This document shows, in pieces, positions 7,106-14,689 of a stretch of 35,911 bases of DNA. The DNA comes from Betaproteobacteria bacterium (GTDB lineage: Bacteria > Pseudomonadota > Gammaproteobacteria > Burkholderiales > SG8-39): contig CANJRC010000029.1 of assembly GCA_947476535.1 (NCBI GenBank), positions 1 to 35,911 on the forward strand. Direction: 5' to 3'. Under the pieces are notes generated by a model, which worked only from the letters and a program-made list of their open reading frames with translations, was not told the DNA's origin and made no database searches. Each line of letters begins with the position of its first letter. Position 1 is the stretch's first letter. The translations under genes and the position numbers were made by a program.

Positions 7106-7864
7106 ATGGAAGCCGCAACGCCCGGCGTCGACCGGGTGATCGTCATCACGGGCGCGAGCCGCGGCATCGGCGCGCGCACGGCGTCGATTGCCGCACAACG
7201 CGGGTATCGCGTCTGCATCAACTACCAATCGAACCGCACAAAGGCCGATGAGGTCGTGCGCAGCATCGAGGCCGCGGGAGGCCACGCCGTTGCCGTGCAG
7301 GCCGACGTGGGTGACGCCGCCGCAGTGGCGCGGATGTTCGAGACGGTCGACCGTGAACTCGGCACCGTCACCGCGCTCGTCAACAACGCCGGTGTGAACG
7401 ACATCGCACAGGGCCGCGTGGATGAAGTCACCGCCGATGACCTGCGGCGCCTGTTCAACACCAACGTGGTGAGCCTTTTCCTCTGTTCGCGCGAGGCCAT
7501 CCGGCGAATGTCGACCAAGCACGGCGGCCGAGGCGGCACCATCGTGAACCTCTCATCGACCCTCGCCCACACGGCGGCTGCAGGACGCTTCATCGCCTAC
7601 GGTGCCACCAAGGGTGCGATCGAAGCCTTCTCCTACAGCCTTGCTCAGGAAGTCGCCGCCGAAGGCATCCGCGTCAATTGCTGCCGCCCCGGTCCCAGCG
7701 ACACCGACATGATCCCGCCGGGCCGCATCGCGCAGATCGGCGCGCAATTGCCCATGGGCCGCATCAGCACGCCCGACGAAGTCGCGAACGCAATCCTGTG
7801 GCTGCTCTCCGATGAAGCATCGTACGTGTCGGGAACCATTCTCGGCGTGACCGGCGCGCGCTAG
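7106..7864 (+). CDS. SDR family oxidoreductase, probable dihydrodiol dehydrogenase of the dioxygenase cluster
   Basis: A classical short-chain dehydrogenase of 252 residues. The cofactor motif TGASRGIG is at 15-22, NNAGV near 93-97, and the catalytic set includes S150/S151, Y165 and K169 (YGATK). The end ASYVSGTILGVTGAR is standard for the family. The residue after strand beta-2 (NYQSNRTKADE) has Ser/Asn/Arg rather than an acidic residue, which leans towards NADP(H). Directly downstream of the dioxygenase subunits, it would be expected to rearomatise the cis-diol to a catechol-type product. By sequence alone it could equally be a general 3-oxoacyl-reductase-like SDR, so the role rests on position. 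Confidence 0.9.
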   Translation: MEAATPGVDRVIVITGASRGIGARTASIAAQRGYRVCINYQSNRTKADEVVRSIEAAGGHAVAVQADVGDAAAVARMFETVDRELGTVTALVNNAGVNDIAQGRVDEVTADDLRRLFNTNVVSLFLCSREAIRRMSTKHGGRGGTIVNLSSTLAHTAAAGRFIAYGATKGAIEAFSYSLAQEVAAEGIRVNCCRPGPSDTDMIPPGRIAQIGAQLPMGRISTPDEVANAILWLLSDEASYVSGTILGVTGAR

Positions 7865-8011
7865 GGATTCGCTCGTTCACCTCGCGCGCAGTTCGAGTGC
7901 CGTCCTACATTGCTCACAATTGCTCGTGCAGGCTCACGAAATGTTTGCGCTGCAGTTCCATAGACGAAATATATATGTCAGTTTTAATGGTATTAATGTA
8001 CGTTTTGTAAA

Positions 8012-8024
8012 TACTTATCAAGTA
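8012..8024. promoter_or_regulatory. Operator-like inverted repeat TACTT-ATC-AAGTA
   Basis: A perfect 5-bp inverted repeat with a three-base centre ends two bases before the predicted -35 box of the XRE regulator promoter. That is a suitable place for activator or repressor binding, perhaps autoregulation. No partner protein can be assigned. Confidence 0.3.
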
Positions 8025-8026
8025 AC

Positions 8027-8054
8027 TTGGCAGTATTAATTCATCGGGTATAGG
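8027..8054 (+). promoter_or_regulatory. Predicted sigma-70 promoter of the XRE regulator gene
   Basis: TTGGCA (8027-8032, five of six consensus bases) and TATAGG (8049-8054, four of six) are separated by 16 bases. They lie about 108 bases before the start codon in the AT-rich segment. The implied transcript start near 8061 leaves a leader of about 100 bases that includes the hairpin at 8081-8109. Confidence 0.45.
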
Positions 8055-8080
8055 TGATGGTCTGCGTTGGGACGCCGAGG

Positions 8081-8123
8081 AGCGCCGGTCACCTCCTTTG
8101 ACCGGCGCTATCGCCCGGTGATA
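8081..8123 (+). other. Perfect 11-bp stem-loop plus TATCGCC/GGTGATA palindrome in the XRE leader
   Basis: AGCGCCGGTCA (8081-8091) pairs perfectly with TGACCGGCGCT (8099-8109) around a 7-base loop. It is followed at once by the near-palindrome TATCGCCCGGTGATA (8109-8123) and a run of five T. The same arrangement, with a shorter stem (3214-3219 with 3226-3231), occurs in the decayed copy. Retention in both copies suggests a regulator site or an RNA attenuation structure. Confidence 0.55.
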
Positions 8124-8161
8124 CTTTTTGTCGGACGAGGAGAATCCAGGGGGAGGAAGAA

Positions 8162-8980
8162 ATGGCTCAGAGCGCTGCACTGGTAGATGCATTGAAACGT
8201 GCGTTGAAGGCGCGCGGCGTGACCTACGCCATGGCGGCAAGGGCACTCGGCTTGAGCGAGCCCAGCGTGAAGCGAATGTTTTCCTCGCAGGACTTCACCC
8301 TGAAGCGCCTCGACCAATTGTGCGAGCTCGCACAGGTCGACTTCCCGGAACTGGCGCGTTCGCTCGAGCAGAAGGAGCACCTGCTCGCGCGGCTCACGGC
8401 GCAGCAGGAACAGGACATCGTCGGCGACCGCACCCTGATGCTGGTTGCCTTGCGCGTCATGAATGGCTGGACTGCCGAACAGATCGTCTCGACGTACACG
8501 CTGAGCGACACCGACTGCACGCGCCTGCTCGTCAAGCTCGACCGCATTGGCATCATTCGACTGCTGCCCGGCAACCGCATCCGCCTGCTGCTGTCGCGCG
8601 CTTTCAGCTGGCTGCCTGACGGCCCCATGCAGACCTATTTCCGGGCACAGGCCCAGGACGAATACCTGCGCGAGCGATTTGACCGCTCCGACGAAATGAT
8701 GCTCTTCCTGAGCGGCCACCTGTCGCGAAAATCGACGGCCACGCTCATCGCCCGACTGAAGCGGGTCGCGCATGAACTGGGCGACCTGCACCGCGATGAC
8801 GCCCGTCTGGGATTCGCTGAGAAGAAGGGTGTCAGCATGCTGCTGGCCTTGCGGCCCTGGGAGTTCACCGCGTTCAGTGAACTGCGCCGCGATGCCGGCG
8901 CGCAGCCATCAGCGAAGACCGCTACGAAGTCGCAGGCGCGCCAGCCGATGCCGGCACCGCGGCTCGTTCGACCTCGCTGA
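8162..8980 (+). CDS. XRE/Cro-type helix-turn-helix regulator with a long C-terminal domain
   Basis: A 272-residue protein. Residues about 5-65 form a Cro/C1-like HTH: VDALKRALKARGVTYAMAAR, then ALGLSEPSVKRMF as the second and third helices, followed by LKRLDQLCELAQV. The remaining 200 residues are mainly helical and basic, with an Arg/Leu-rich stretch near 135-150 and a disordered Lys/Pro tail. I do not recognise a ligand domain. The ATG has a strong GGAGG ribosome site five bases upstream and is confirmed by alignment with the decayed copy. Its 3' end overlaps the convergent ampG 3' end by 59 bp, so the last 19 residues are encoded opposite the AmpG C-terminus. It may control the dioxygenase cluster upstream or itself. 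Confidence 0.85.
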   Translation: MAQSAALVDALKRALKARGVTYAMAARALGLSEPSVKRMFSSQDFTLKRLDQLCELAQVDFPELARSLEQKEHLLARLTAQQEQDIVGDRTLMLVALRVMNGWTAEQIVSTYTLSDTDCTRLLVKLDRIGIIRLLPGNRIRLLLSRAFSWLPDGPMQTYFRAQAQDEYLRERFDRSDEMMLFLSGHLSRKSTATLIARLKRVAHELGDLHRDDARLGFAEKKGVSMLLALRPWEFTAFSELRRDAGAQPSAKTATKSQARQPMPAPRLVRPR

Positions 8981-10193
8981 TCCGCTCGCGCATCAGCCAC
9001 ACGAGCGCCAAGCCGGGCAATGCGGCGACAAAGGTCAGCACGAAAAATCCGTCCCAGCCCAGCGACTCCACCATCTGCCCTGCCATCGGGCCAAACAGGA
9101 TGCGGCCCAGAGACGCGATGGCCGAGAGCAGCGCGTACTGCGTGGCACTGAAGGAGTGGTTGCAAAGCGCCATGGCAAAAGCGACGAAGGCCGCCGTGCC
9201 CATCCCGCTGGCGAGGTTCTCGAAGCCGACTGCGAACACAAGCAAAGGGTAGCTCTTGCCCGCCCACGCCAGCCACGCGAACGACAGGTTCGATACCGCC
9301 TGCAGCACACCGAACAGTAGCAACGCCCGGTAAAGGTTCATGCGCGATAGCAGCATGCCCCCCGCCAGCGCCCCGAGCAACAGGGAGGCCAGTCCAAGGC
9401 CCTTGTTCACCAACCCCACGTCAGTCGCCGTGAAGCCGACCCCGCGGATGAGGAACGCCGTGGTCAGCGTCCCGGCAAGGGCATCGCCGAACTTGTAGAG
9501 CAGCACCAGCGCGAGCAAGCTCAAAGCACCCGGCCGCGTGAAAAGGTCCGCCAACGGCTTGGTAATCGCCTCGCCGAGGCTTCTTGGCACCTCGGGCGGC
9601 ACCGCGGGTTCGGGGGCAAGCCAGGCGGTGGCCGTGCCCACCAGCATCAGCGCCGCCATGATGAAGTAGGTGGTCTGCCAGCCAATCTGGTCGCCGAGCA
9701 CTAGTGCCAGCGCGCCCGAGGCCAGCATCGCCATGCGATAACCGAACACGCCTACCGCCGCGCCGGCACCCCGTTCAGAGGCGTTGAGCACATCGGTGCG
9801 GTAGGCGTCGATCACCACATCCTGCGATGCCGACATGAAAGCTACCCAAAGCGCGGCCAGTCCGAGCACCCAGAGCGCCTCGCCCGGCGGCGAAATCGCC
9901 ATGGCGGCGATGCCGGCAATCAGTCCAAGCTGCGTAAGCAGCATCCAGCCGCGCCGGCGGCCGAGAATCGGCGGCACATACCGGTCCATCAGCGGCGACC
10001 AGAGGAATTTCAGGGCATAGGGCATGCCGATCCAGGAAAACCAGGCTATGGTCTTGATGTCGATGGCGGACACAGCCAGCCAAGCCTGCAGGGTGCTGCC
10101 CGTCAGTGCCAGCGGAAGTCCGGAGGAAAAGCCCAGCACCAGTACCGCGGCAATGCGCGGGCTGCGGAACACGTTCAGATAAGGCGAAGCCAT
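8922..10193 (-). CDS. ampG: AmpG-family muropeptide MFS permease
   Basis: An inner-membrane transporter of 423 residues with about 12 hydrophobic segments. The N-terminal signature FSSGLPLALTGSTLQAWL, the WIGMPYALKFLWSPLMDRY loop and the following RRRGWMLLTQ are diagnostic of AmpG. AmpG imports GlcNAc-anhydroMurNAc peptides for peptidoglycan recycling and underlies AmpR-controlled beta-lactamase induction where that exists. Length is within the family range. The ATG at 10193 is followed directly by the expected N-terminus; its ribosome site is weak. No recycling genes (ampD, nagZ) are adjacent. Its last 59 bp overlap the convergent XRE gene. Confidence 0.92.
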   Translation of the reverse strand: MASPYLNVFRSPRIAAVLVLGFSSGLPLALTGSTLQAWLAVSAIDIKTIAWFSWIGMPYALKFLWSPLMDRYVPPILGRRRGWMLLTQLGLIAGIAAMAISPPGEALWVLGLAALWVAFMSASQDVVIDAYRTDVLNASERGAGAAVGVFGYRMAMLASGALALVLGDQIGWQTTYFIMAALMLVGTATAWLAPEPAVPPEVPRSLGEAITKPLADLFTRPGALSLLALVLLYKFGDALAGTLTTAFLIRGVGFTATDVGLVNKGLGLASLLLGALAGGMLLSRMNLYRALLLFGVLQAVSNLSFAWLAWAGKSYPLLVFAVGFENLASGMGTAAFVAFAMALCNHSFSATQYALLSAIASLGRILFGPMAGQMVESLGWDGFFVLTFVAALPGLALVWLMRERISEVERAAVPASAGAPATS

Positions 10194-10530
10194 GGCGGAA
10201 TTCTAACGGGGGAAAGCCTCTGCAAGAATGCGTTGTGTCGCGAGTCAGCGCAGCTGGACGAGAGAGGGAACGCCGAACCGAGGATCCCGGCGATCAAAGC
10301 CTCGGGAATTTCCTCCCGCTTTTGGTTTGCTGAATATCGCGCGTTCACTTGCGCTTCTCGGTTGATTTGGCTGGAAAAAGCCTATAGTCTTTGACAAACA
10401 GACGGGCCAAACCCGCTAGGCTGAAGGACAGGATTCCGGCGCATTTTCAATCCCCCTCGGTCATAGCTATTTTTTTCGCTCATTTCCTTTTGAATCATTT
10501 TTTTCGACTCAATAATTTGCGAGGTTTGAC
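10194..10530. other. Intergenic region between divergent ampG and the yqjD-like gene
   Basis: There is no gene in this interval. The right half holds a possible promoter (10362-10388, listed separately) and a T-rich leader in which ATTTTTTTCG occurs twice (10469-10478 and 10497-10506), 28 bases apart. A GAGG ribosome site lies six bases before the yqjD-like start. Left of 10330 nothing was recognised beyond weak GC inverted repeats. Confidence 0.5.
10362..10388 (+). promoter_or_regulatory. Possible sigma-70 promoter of the yqjD-like operon
   Basis: TTGATT (10362-10367) and TATAGT (10383-10388) each match four or more consensus bases but are separated by only 15 bases, which is short. A separate TTGACA at 10391 has no good -10 at normal spacing. 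The call is tentative. Confidence 0.3.
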
Positions 10531-10836
10531 ATGAATACCGAAGTGACCAAAGACAAACTGGCCGCCGATCTCAAGGTCGTCATCGCCGATGCGGAAGAAC
10601 TCCTCAAAGCCACGGCGTCCCAAGCCGGCGAAAAAGTTGCCGCCGCGCGCGTCAAGATCCAGGAAAGCCTCGATGTTGCCAAAGGCAAGCTGGCGCGCCT
10701 CAGCGAGGCCGGCGTGGACAAGGCCAAGGAAGCCGCCCGAGCGACCGACGACTTCGTTCACGAACACCCCTGGAAGGCCGTCGGCATCGGTGCCGCGGTG
10801 GGCGTGATCGTCGGCATGCTGATCAGCCGGCGTTGA
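10531..10836 (+). CDS. yqjD: DUF883 family protein, ElaB/YqjD-like
   Basis: A 101-residue protein with an amphipathic, Lys/Ala/Glu-rich helical N-terminal part (residues about 5-75, likely coiled coil) and a single C-terminal membrane anchor, GIGAAVGVIVGMLISRR. The HPWKAVGIG stretch before the anchor is typical of the family. In E. coli the paralogues YqjD, ElaB and YgaM are tail-anchored inner-membrane proteins that bind ribosomes in stationary phase. It heads a tight operon with a holin-like and a YqjK-like gene, the same order as E. coli yqjD-yqjE-yqjK. Confidence 0.88.
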   Translation: MNTEVTKDKLAADLKVVIADAEELLKATASQAGEKVAAARVKIQESLDVAKGKLARLSEAGVDKAKEAARATDDFVHEHPWKAVGIGAAVGVIVGMLISRR

Positions 10837-10849
10837 ACCGGAGCACCTG

Positions 10850-11233
10850 ATGAGCTCGCAGGCGGGTCGCAACAGCGGCCTGCTCGACTCAGTTCGCAGG
10901 GTCGGCGCAACACTCGTCGAAATCGTCCACACGCGCCTCGAATTGCTCGTCACCGAGCTCGAGGAAGAGCGTATGCACATTGCCCGCGCCCTGTGGCTGG
11001 CCGCCATCGGCGGTTTTTTCCTGGCCGTGAGCACGCTGTTGGTGGTCGTCTTTGTCGTGGCGCTGTTCTGGGACAGCTACCGCCTGCTTGCAGTGGGCGT
11101 CCTCGCCTGCAGTTTTGGCGCGGCAGGCTTCCTGTTGCTGATCGCGCTGCGAAATCTGATCGCCGAGCGGAAGCGCCTGTTTGCCCAGTCGCTGGCGGAA
11201 CTGCGCTCGGATCGCGAACACCTGTCGAGGTGA
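10850..11233 (+). CDS. yqjE: Phage-holin-3-6 superfamily membrane protein, YqjE-like
   Basis: A 127-residue inner-membrane protein. An N-terminal amphipathic region (SVRRVGATLVEIVHTRLELL) is followed by two adjacent membrane segments (LWLAAIGGFFLAVSTLLVVV and the one around LLAVGVLACSFGAAGFLL) and a basic C-terminal helix. This architecture is standard for YqjE-type members. Despite the family name they are not proven lysis proteins. It starts 13 bp after the yqjD-like stop with a GGAG ribosome site, and is followed 8 bp later by the YqjK-like gene. A role in envelope or stationary-phase physiology is inferred from operon conservation. Confidence 0.85.
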   Translation: MSSQAGRNSGLLDSVRRVGATLVEIVHTRLELLVTELEEERMHIARALWLAAIGGFFLAVSTLLVVVFVVALFWDSYRLLAVGVLACSFGAAGFLLLIALRNLIAERKRLFAQSLAELRSDREHLSR

Positions 11234-11241
11234 CGTCCGGG

Positions 11242-11553
11242 ATGACACACCGCGACGACCTATTGATGCGCAAGGCCCGGCTCGCAGAAAGAATTGCGGG
11301 ACAGCGGGCAAGGCTTTCCGAGCAGATGGATTCGGTGCAGCCGCTGATCCGACTGGCGGACAAGGGATTGTCGGCGTTGCGTACTGCGCAGGCGCACCCG
11401 GGCTGGGTGGCCGCCGGGGTGGGCGTGCTCATCGCACTGCGTCCGAAGCGGGCCATCACGGCCTTGCGTCGCGGGTTCTTCATCTGGCGGACCTATCGCT
11501 GGACGCGACAGGCGTTGGCCGGTGCGCTCGCTCAGGGATTAAACCGCTACTGA
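11242..11553 (+). CDS. yqjK: YqjK-like small protein
   Basis: A 103-residue basic protein starting MTHRDDLLMRKARLAERIAG. It has a charged helical N-terminal half, a hydrophobic stretch around GWVAAGVGVLIAL, and an Arg-rich tail (RPKRAITALRRGFFIWRTYR). This matches the YqjK-like family found third in yqjD-yqjE-yqjK operons. The start is the ATG at 11242, with a GAGGTGA stretch upstream; a longer open frame from 10993 runs through yqjE in another frame and is rejected. Function is unknown. One weak membrane segment is likely. Confidence 0.75.
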   Translation: MTHRDDLLMRKARLAERIAGQRARLSEQMDSVQPLIRLADKGLSALRTAQAHPGWVAAGVGVLIALRPKRAITALRRGFFIWRTYRWTRQALAGALAQGLNRY

Positions 11554-11641
11554 AAGCGCTGTTTTGCGCGTGTCATGACGGGAAAGTAAAATTCGCGTCA
11601 TACGCTTCGAACGAAGCTGAAAAGGGACTGAGTAGGACGAC

Positions 11642-11923
11642 ATGCTGAAGGTCAAGGGTTTCATCATGCTGATCGACCGGGAAAAGAAGTACCTGGTCAC
11701 CGAACTAAGTCAGGTCAAGGGCCTAATGCCGCTTCTGATGAAGCCGCGTAACAAGCAACGCTGGTCTGCCGAGGACCGACTCGAATTAGCGCAACACATG
11801 CGCCGCCTGCGCGATGTCAGCCCCTATATCGTCGTGTTTGCCATGCCCGGGGGGCTGGCCATGCTGCCCGTTCTCGCCTGGTGGCTCGACCGCCGCCGGG
11901 GTCGCCACAGAGCGGTCGCCTAA
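11642..11923 (+). CDS. Small hypothetical membrane protein (93 aa)
   Basis: A protein of 93 residues: a basic helical N-terminal part (LIDREKKYLVTELSQVKGLM), a charged middle (RNKQRWSAEDRLELAQHMRR), then SPYIVVFAMPGGLAMLPVLA as one membrane segment and a positive C-terminal tail (WWLDRRRGRHR). An AGGA ribosome site precedes the ATG by five bases. I recall similar small proteins in other Betaproteobacteria, ending with a PGG..LPxLAWWLDRRR-type motif somewhat like the membrane edge of LETM1-type proteins, but I cannot name the family with confidence. It lies 88 bp after the yqjK-like gene and may share its transcript. Confidence 0.7.
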   Translation: MLKVKGFIMLIDREKKYLVTELSQVKGLMPLLMKPRNKQRWSAEDRLELAQHMRRLRDVSPYIVVFAMPGGLAMLPVLAWWLDRRRGRHRAVA

Positions 11924-11964
11924 CCCACGACGACCCTCGGCTGCATTTGCCGCCGGTGCCTCCC

Positions 11965-14682
11965 TCAGACCAGGAGTTTGGTCACATCGATCAGTTCTGC
12001 TGCCTCGGAATTCCTGGTCAAGTGAAATCCCAGCGCCTTTGACAGGTCCAGCATGCCCCGATTGCCCGCGAGCACGCTGCCGGTCATGTGCCGATATCCG
12101 GCACCCCTCGCAGCATCGACCAATCGCGACATCAGCAGGAAGCCCACTCCCCGGCCCTGCCAGGCATCGGCTACGGTAACCGCAAATTCGCAGGACTCGC
12201 CATCCGGGTTCGGCGTGTAGCGCGCGACGCCGATCATCGGCGAGTCGCCGTCGCGCGGCAAGGCGATCAGCGCGAGCTCCCGCTCGTAATCGACCTGCGT
12301 GAAACGCGCCAGCATGGCTTCAGATAGCTCGCGCGCCTGGCTGAAAAAGCGCATGTGTCGAGAACGGTCCGACAAATCCTGCACGAACGCCGCCTCCAGC
12401 GCCGCATCCTCGGGACGAATGGGACGAACACGCAAGTCCAGGGCTTCCGCGCCCGCCCCCAAGCGCGCATCCGCCTCCAGCTCAACCGGATAAGGACGAA
12501 TAGCGAGATGGCTGTGACGCGCATCGGAATGCATGCAGCCAGGGTCGATGACCACGCGCGCATCCAGCGCCGTGCACCCCGATTCGTCGGCGAGCAGCGG
12601 GTTAATGTCCATCTCCGCAAGCCAGGGCAAGGCACACGCCATCTCCGACACCCTGAGCAATACGTCGACGATGGCTTGCATTTGCGCTGCAGGAATGTGC
12701 CGGTACGCTCCGAGCAGTTTGGCGGTGCGCGTGCGTGCCACCAGTTCAGAGGCGAGCAGCTGGTTCAGCGGGGGAAGGCCGATGGCCGTGTCACGCAACA
12801 GCTCAACGGCAACGCCGCCGGCTCCAAAGCTGATCACGCGGCCGAACACCGGGTCGGTGGAAATGCCGACCAGCAATTCGCGGCCAAAGCGCTTTTCGAT
12901 CATGGGTTGCAGTGCCACGCCGTCGATGCGCGCATCCGGGCGCAGTGCGCGCACATTGGCGAGCAGGGCGGTGAATTCGCGCGCCAGTTCCTCGGTGTCG
13001 CGAATGCTGAGCTTCACGCCGCCGACATCGGACTTGTGCGCGATGTCCGGCGACAGGATTTTCATCGCCAGCGGAAAACCCAGCGTTTGTGTGGCGGCAA
13101 GCGCTTCTTTCTGTGTAGCGGCAATGACGGTCTGCGGCACCGGGATGCCGAAGCAGGCCAGCAAGCGTTTGGATTCAGGCTCGGTCAGCAGGGTTCGGCC
13201 TGAGGCCACGGCGGCGGCGGCGATGGCCTGCGCGACGGCCAGATCGGGTTGTCCCGCGGAAGCGCGTGGCGCCGGGACTTCCAGCATCAGGCGCTGGGCT
13301 GTCTGGTACTCGGCCAAGGCACCGAATGCCGCGACCGCTCCCTCCGGGGATTGAAAAACCGGCAGATGCGCCGCCGCTGCCAACTCGCGACCTGCGCGCA
13401 CCTCGGCCTCGCCCAGCCACGCCGTCAGCAGCGGTTTCGCATGGCCCAGCGCTGCTGCGGATCGGACTGCTGCAACGATGGCGCGCGCTGCGTCCACGGC
13501 AGGAAGCACTTGCTGCGGGCAGAACAATGCCAACACCGCGTCAACTTCCTTGTCTGCCAGCACCGCGGCGAGCGCCTTCTCGAGCCGGAGCGCATCGGCG
13601 TCACCCAGCACGTCGACAGGATTGGCGCGCGACCAGTGCGCCGGAAGCACCGCGTCCAGTGCCGCCAGCGTGACATCAGAAAGATGCGCCAAGGCCACGC
13701 CCGTGTCCACCGCTGCGTCGGCGGCCAGAACGCCCGGTCCGCCGCCGTTGGTGACGATGGCCAGCCGGCTACCCCGCCTTGCCCCATAGGTTGGCGAACC
13801 GCTACCGATCAGTTCGGCCGCAGAGAACAGTTCCGAGTAAGTCTTGACACGCACCACGCCGCAGCGGCGCAGCACCGCATCGAACACGGCGTCGTTTCCC
13901 GCCAGGGAACCGGTATGGCTCATCGCTGCCTTGGATCCCGACAGGTGGCGCCCCACCTTCAGCACCACGATGGGCTTGGCGCGCCCGGCGGCACGCAGGC
14001 CCGAGATGAAGCGCCGGGCCTCGCGCACGCCCTCGACATACAGAAGGATGCTGCGCGTCTCGCTGTCACAGTAAAGGAAATCCAGGATTTCACCAAAATC
14101 CAGATCGACTCCCGCACCCATAGAGATCACGCTGGAGAAGCCGATGCCTGCGACGGCGGCCCAGTCCACCAGCGCAGTTGCCACCGCGCCCGATTGAGTC
14201 ACCAGCGCGATGTGCCCTGGCCGGGCTGCACCACGGGCAAAACTGGCGTTGAGCCGGATCGAAGGTCGCAGGATACCCAGGCAGTTTGGTCCGATCATGC
14301 GCACGCCATTGCGGCGCGCGGCCTCGCGGACCGTCTGCTCGAGCGCCTTGCCTTGCACTCCGGTCTCACCGAACCCCGCCGACAACACGACAGCATTGCG
14401 AACGCTGGCCCGACCGGCGTCGTCAAGGAGCCCCGGAACGCTTTTCGCCGGTGTAACAATCAGCGCCAGATCGACCGCATGACCCATGGCCGCCAATGAG
14501 GGGAAGCAGGGCCGCGCGGCCACGCTTGTGTACTTGGGGTTGATCGCGACCAGCTCGCCGGCATACCCGCCGGCAATCAGGTTGTCGAACGCATAGCGTC
14601 CCAACGATCCCGCACGCTCACTGGCACCCACCACGGCAATACTTCTTGGGATGAATAGATTCTGCAGGTAGTGCCCCGCCAT
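11965..14682 (-). CDS. Pat-type fusion: NDP-forming acyl-CoA synthetase domains plus C-terminal GNAT acetyltransferase
   Basis: A 905-residue fusion. Domain order is CoA-binding Rossmann (about 1-135), two succinyl-CoA-ligase-like flavodoxin domains (about 145-460), ATP-grasp (about 480-700) and GNAT acetyltransferase (about 745-905, with VADAWQGRGVGFLLM as the acetyl-CoA motif). This is the architecture of Salmonella Pat and E. coli PatZ, which acetylate lysines of acetyl-CoA synthetase and other proteins. The synthetase half has SHTGSLAG with His256, the position phosphorylated in active acetyl-CoA synthetases (ADP-forming), so it may still be catalytic. It follows the phosphorylase gene after 7 bp and is surely in the same transcript. 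Confidence 0.9.
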   Translation of the reverse strand: MAGHYLQNLFIPRSIAVVGASERAGSLGRYAFDNLIAGGYAGELVAINPKYTSVAARPCFPSLAAMGHAVDLALIVTPAKSVPGLLDDAGRASVRNAVVLSAGFGETGVQGKALEQTVREAARRNGVRMIGPNCLGILRPSIRLNASFARGAARPGHIALVTQSGAVATALVDWAAVAGIGFSSVISMGAGVDLDFGEILDFLYCDSETRSILLYVEGVREARRFISGLRAAGRAKPIVVLKVGRHLSGSKAAMSHTGSLAGNDAVFDAVLRRCGVVRVKTYSELFSAAELIGSGSPTYGARRGSRLAIVTNGGGPGVLAADAAVDTGVALAHLSDVTLAALDAVLPAHWSRANPVDVLGDADALRLEKALAAVLADKEVDAVLALFCPQQVLPAVDAARAIVAAVRSAAALGHAKPLLTAWLGEAEVRAGRELAAAAHLPVFQSPEGAVAAFGALAEYQTAQRLMLEVPAPRASAGQPDLAVAQAIAAAAVASGRTLLTEPESKRLLACFGIPVPQTVIAATQKEALAATQTLGFPLAMKILSPDIAHKSDVGGVKLSIRDTEELAREFTALLANVRALRPDARIDGVALQPMIEKRFGRELLVGISTDPVFGRVISFGAGGVAVELLRDTAIGLPPLNQLLASELVARTRTAKLLGAYRHIPAAQMQAIVDVLLRVSEMACALPWLAEMDINPLLADESGCTALDARVVIDPGCMHSDARHSHLAIRPYPVELEADARLGAGAEALDLRVRPIRPEDAALEAAFVQDLSDRSRHMRFFSQARELSEAMLARFTQVDYERELALIALPRDGDSPMIGVARYTPNPDGESCEFAVTVADAWQGRGVGFLLMSRLVDAARGAGYRHMTGSVLAGNRGMLDLSKALGFHLTRNSEAAELIDVTKLLV

Positions 14683-14689
14683 ATGGACC

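Larger units (their letters stand above)
7865..8161. other. AT-rich intergenic region and leader before the XRE regulator
   Basis: About 100 bases around 7940-8040 are markedly AT-rich compared with the surrounding DNA, with ATATATAT and two TATTAAT copies (7991-7997 and 8034-8040). The remainder holds the putative promoter, operator-like repeat and hairpin listed separately. No convincing gene is present. The contrast in composition suggests a regulatory region or an inserted fragment. Confidence 0.6.

Noticed and set aside
7914-8246. A 110-codon minus-strand frame across the AT-rich island and the XRE start
   Set aside because: It runs through the promoter, hairpin and first codons of the XRE gene; composition changes abruptly along it and no ribosome site is seen.
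13249-14499. A 416-codon plus-strand open frame opposite the Pat fusion gene
   Set aside because: Antisense shadow of well-conserved domains; the translation is Arg/Gln/His rich and unlike any family.
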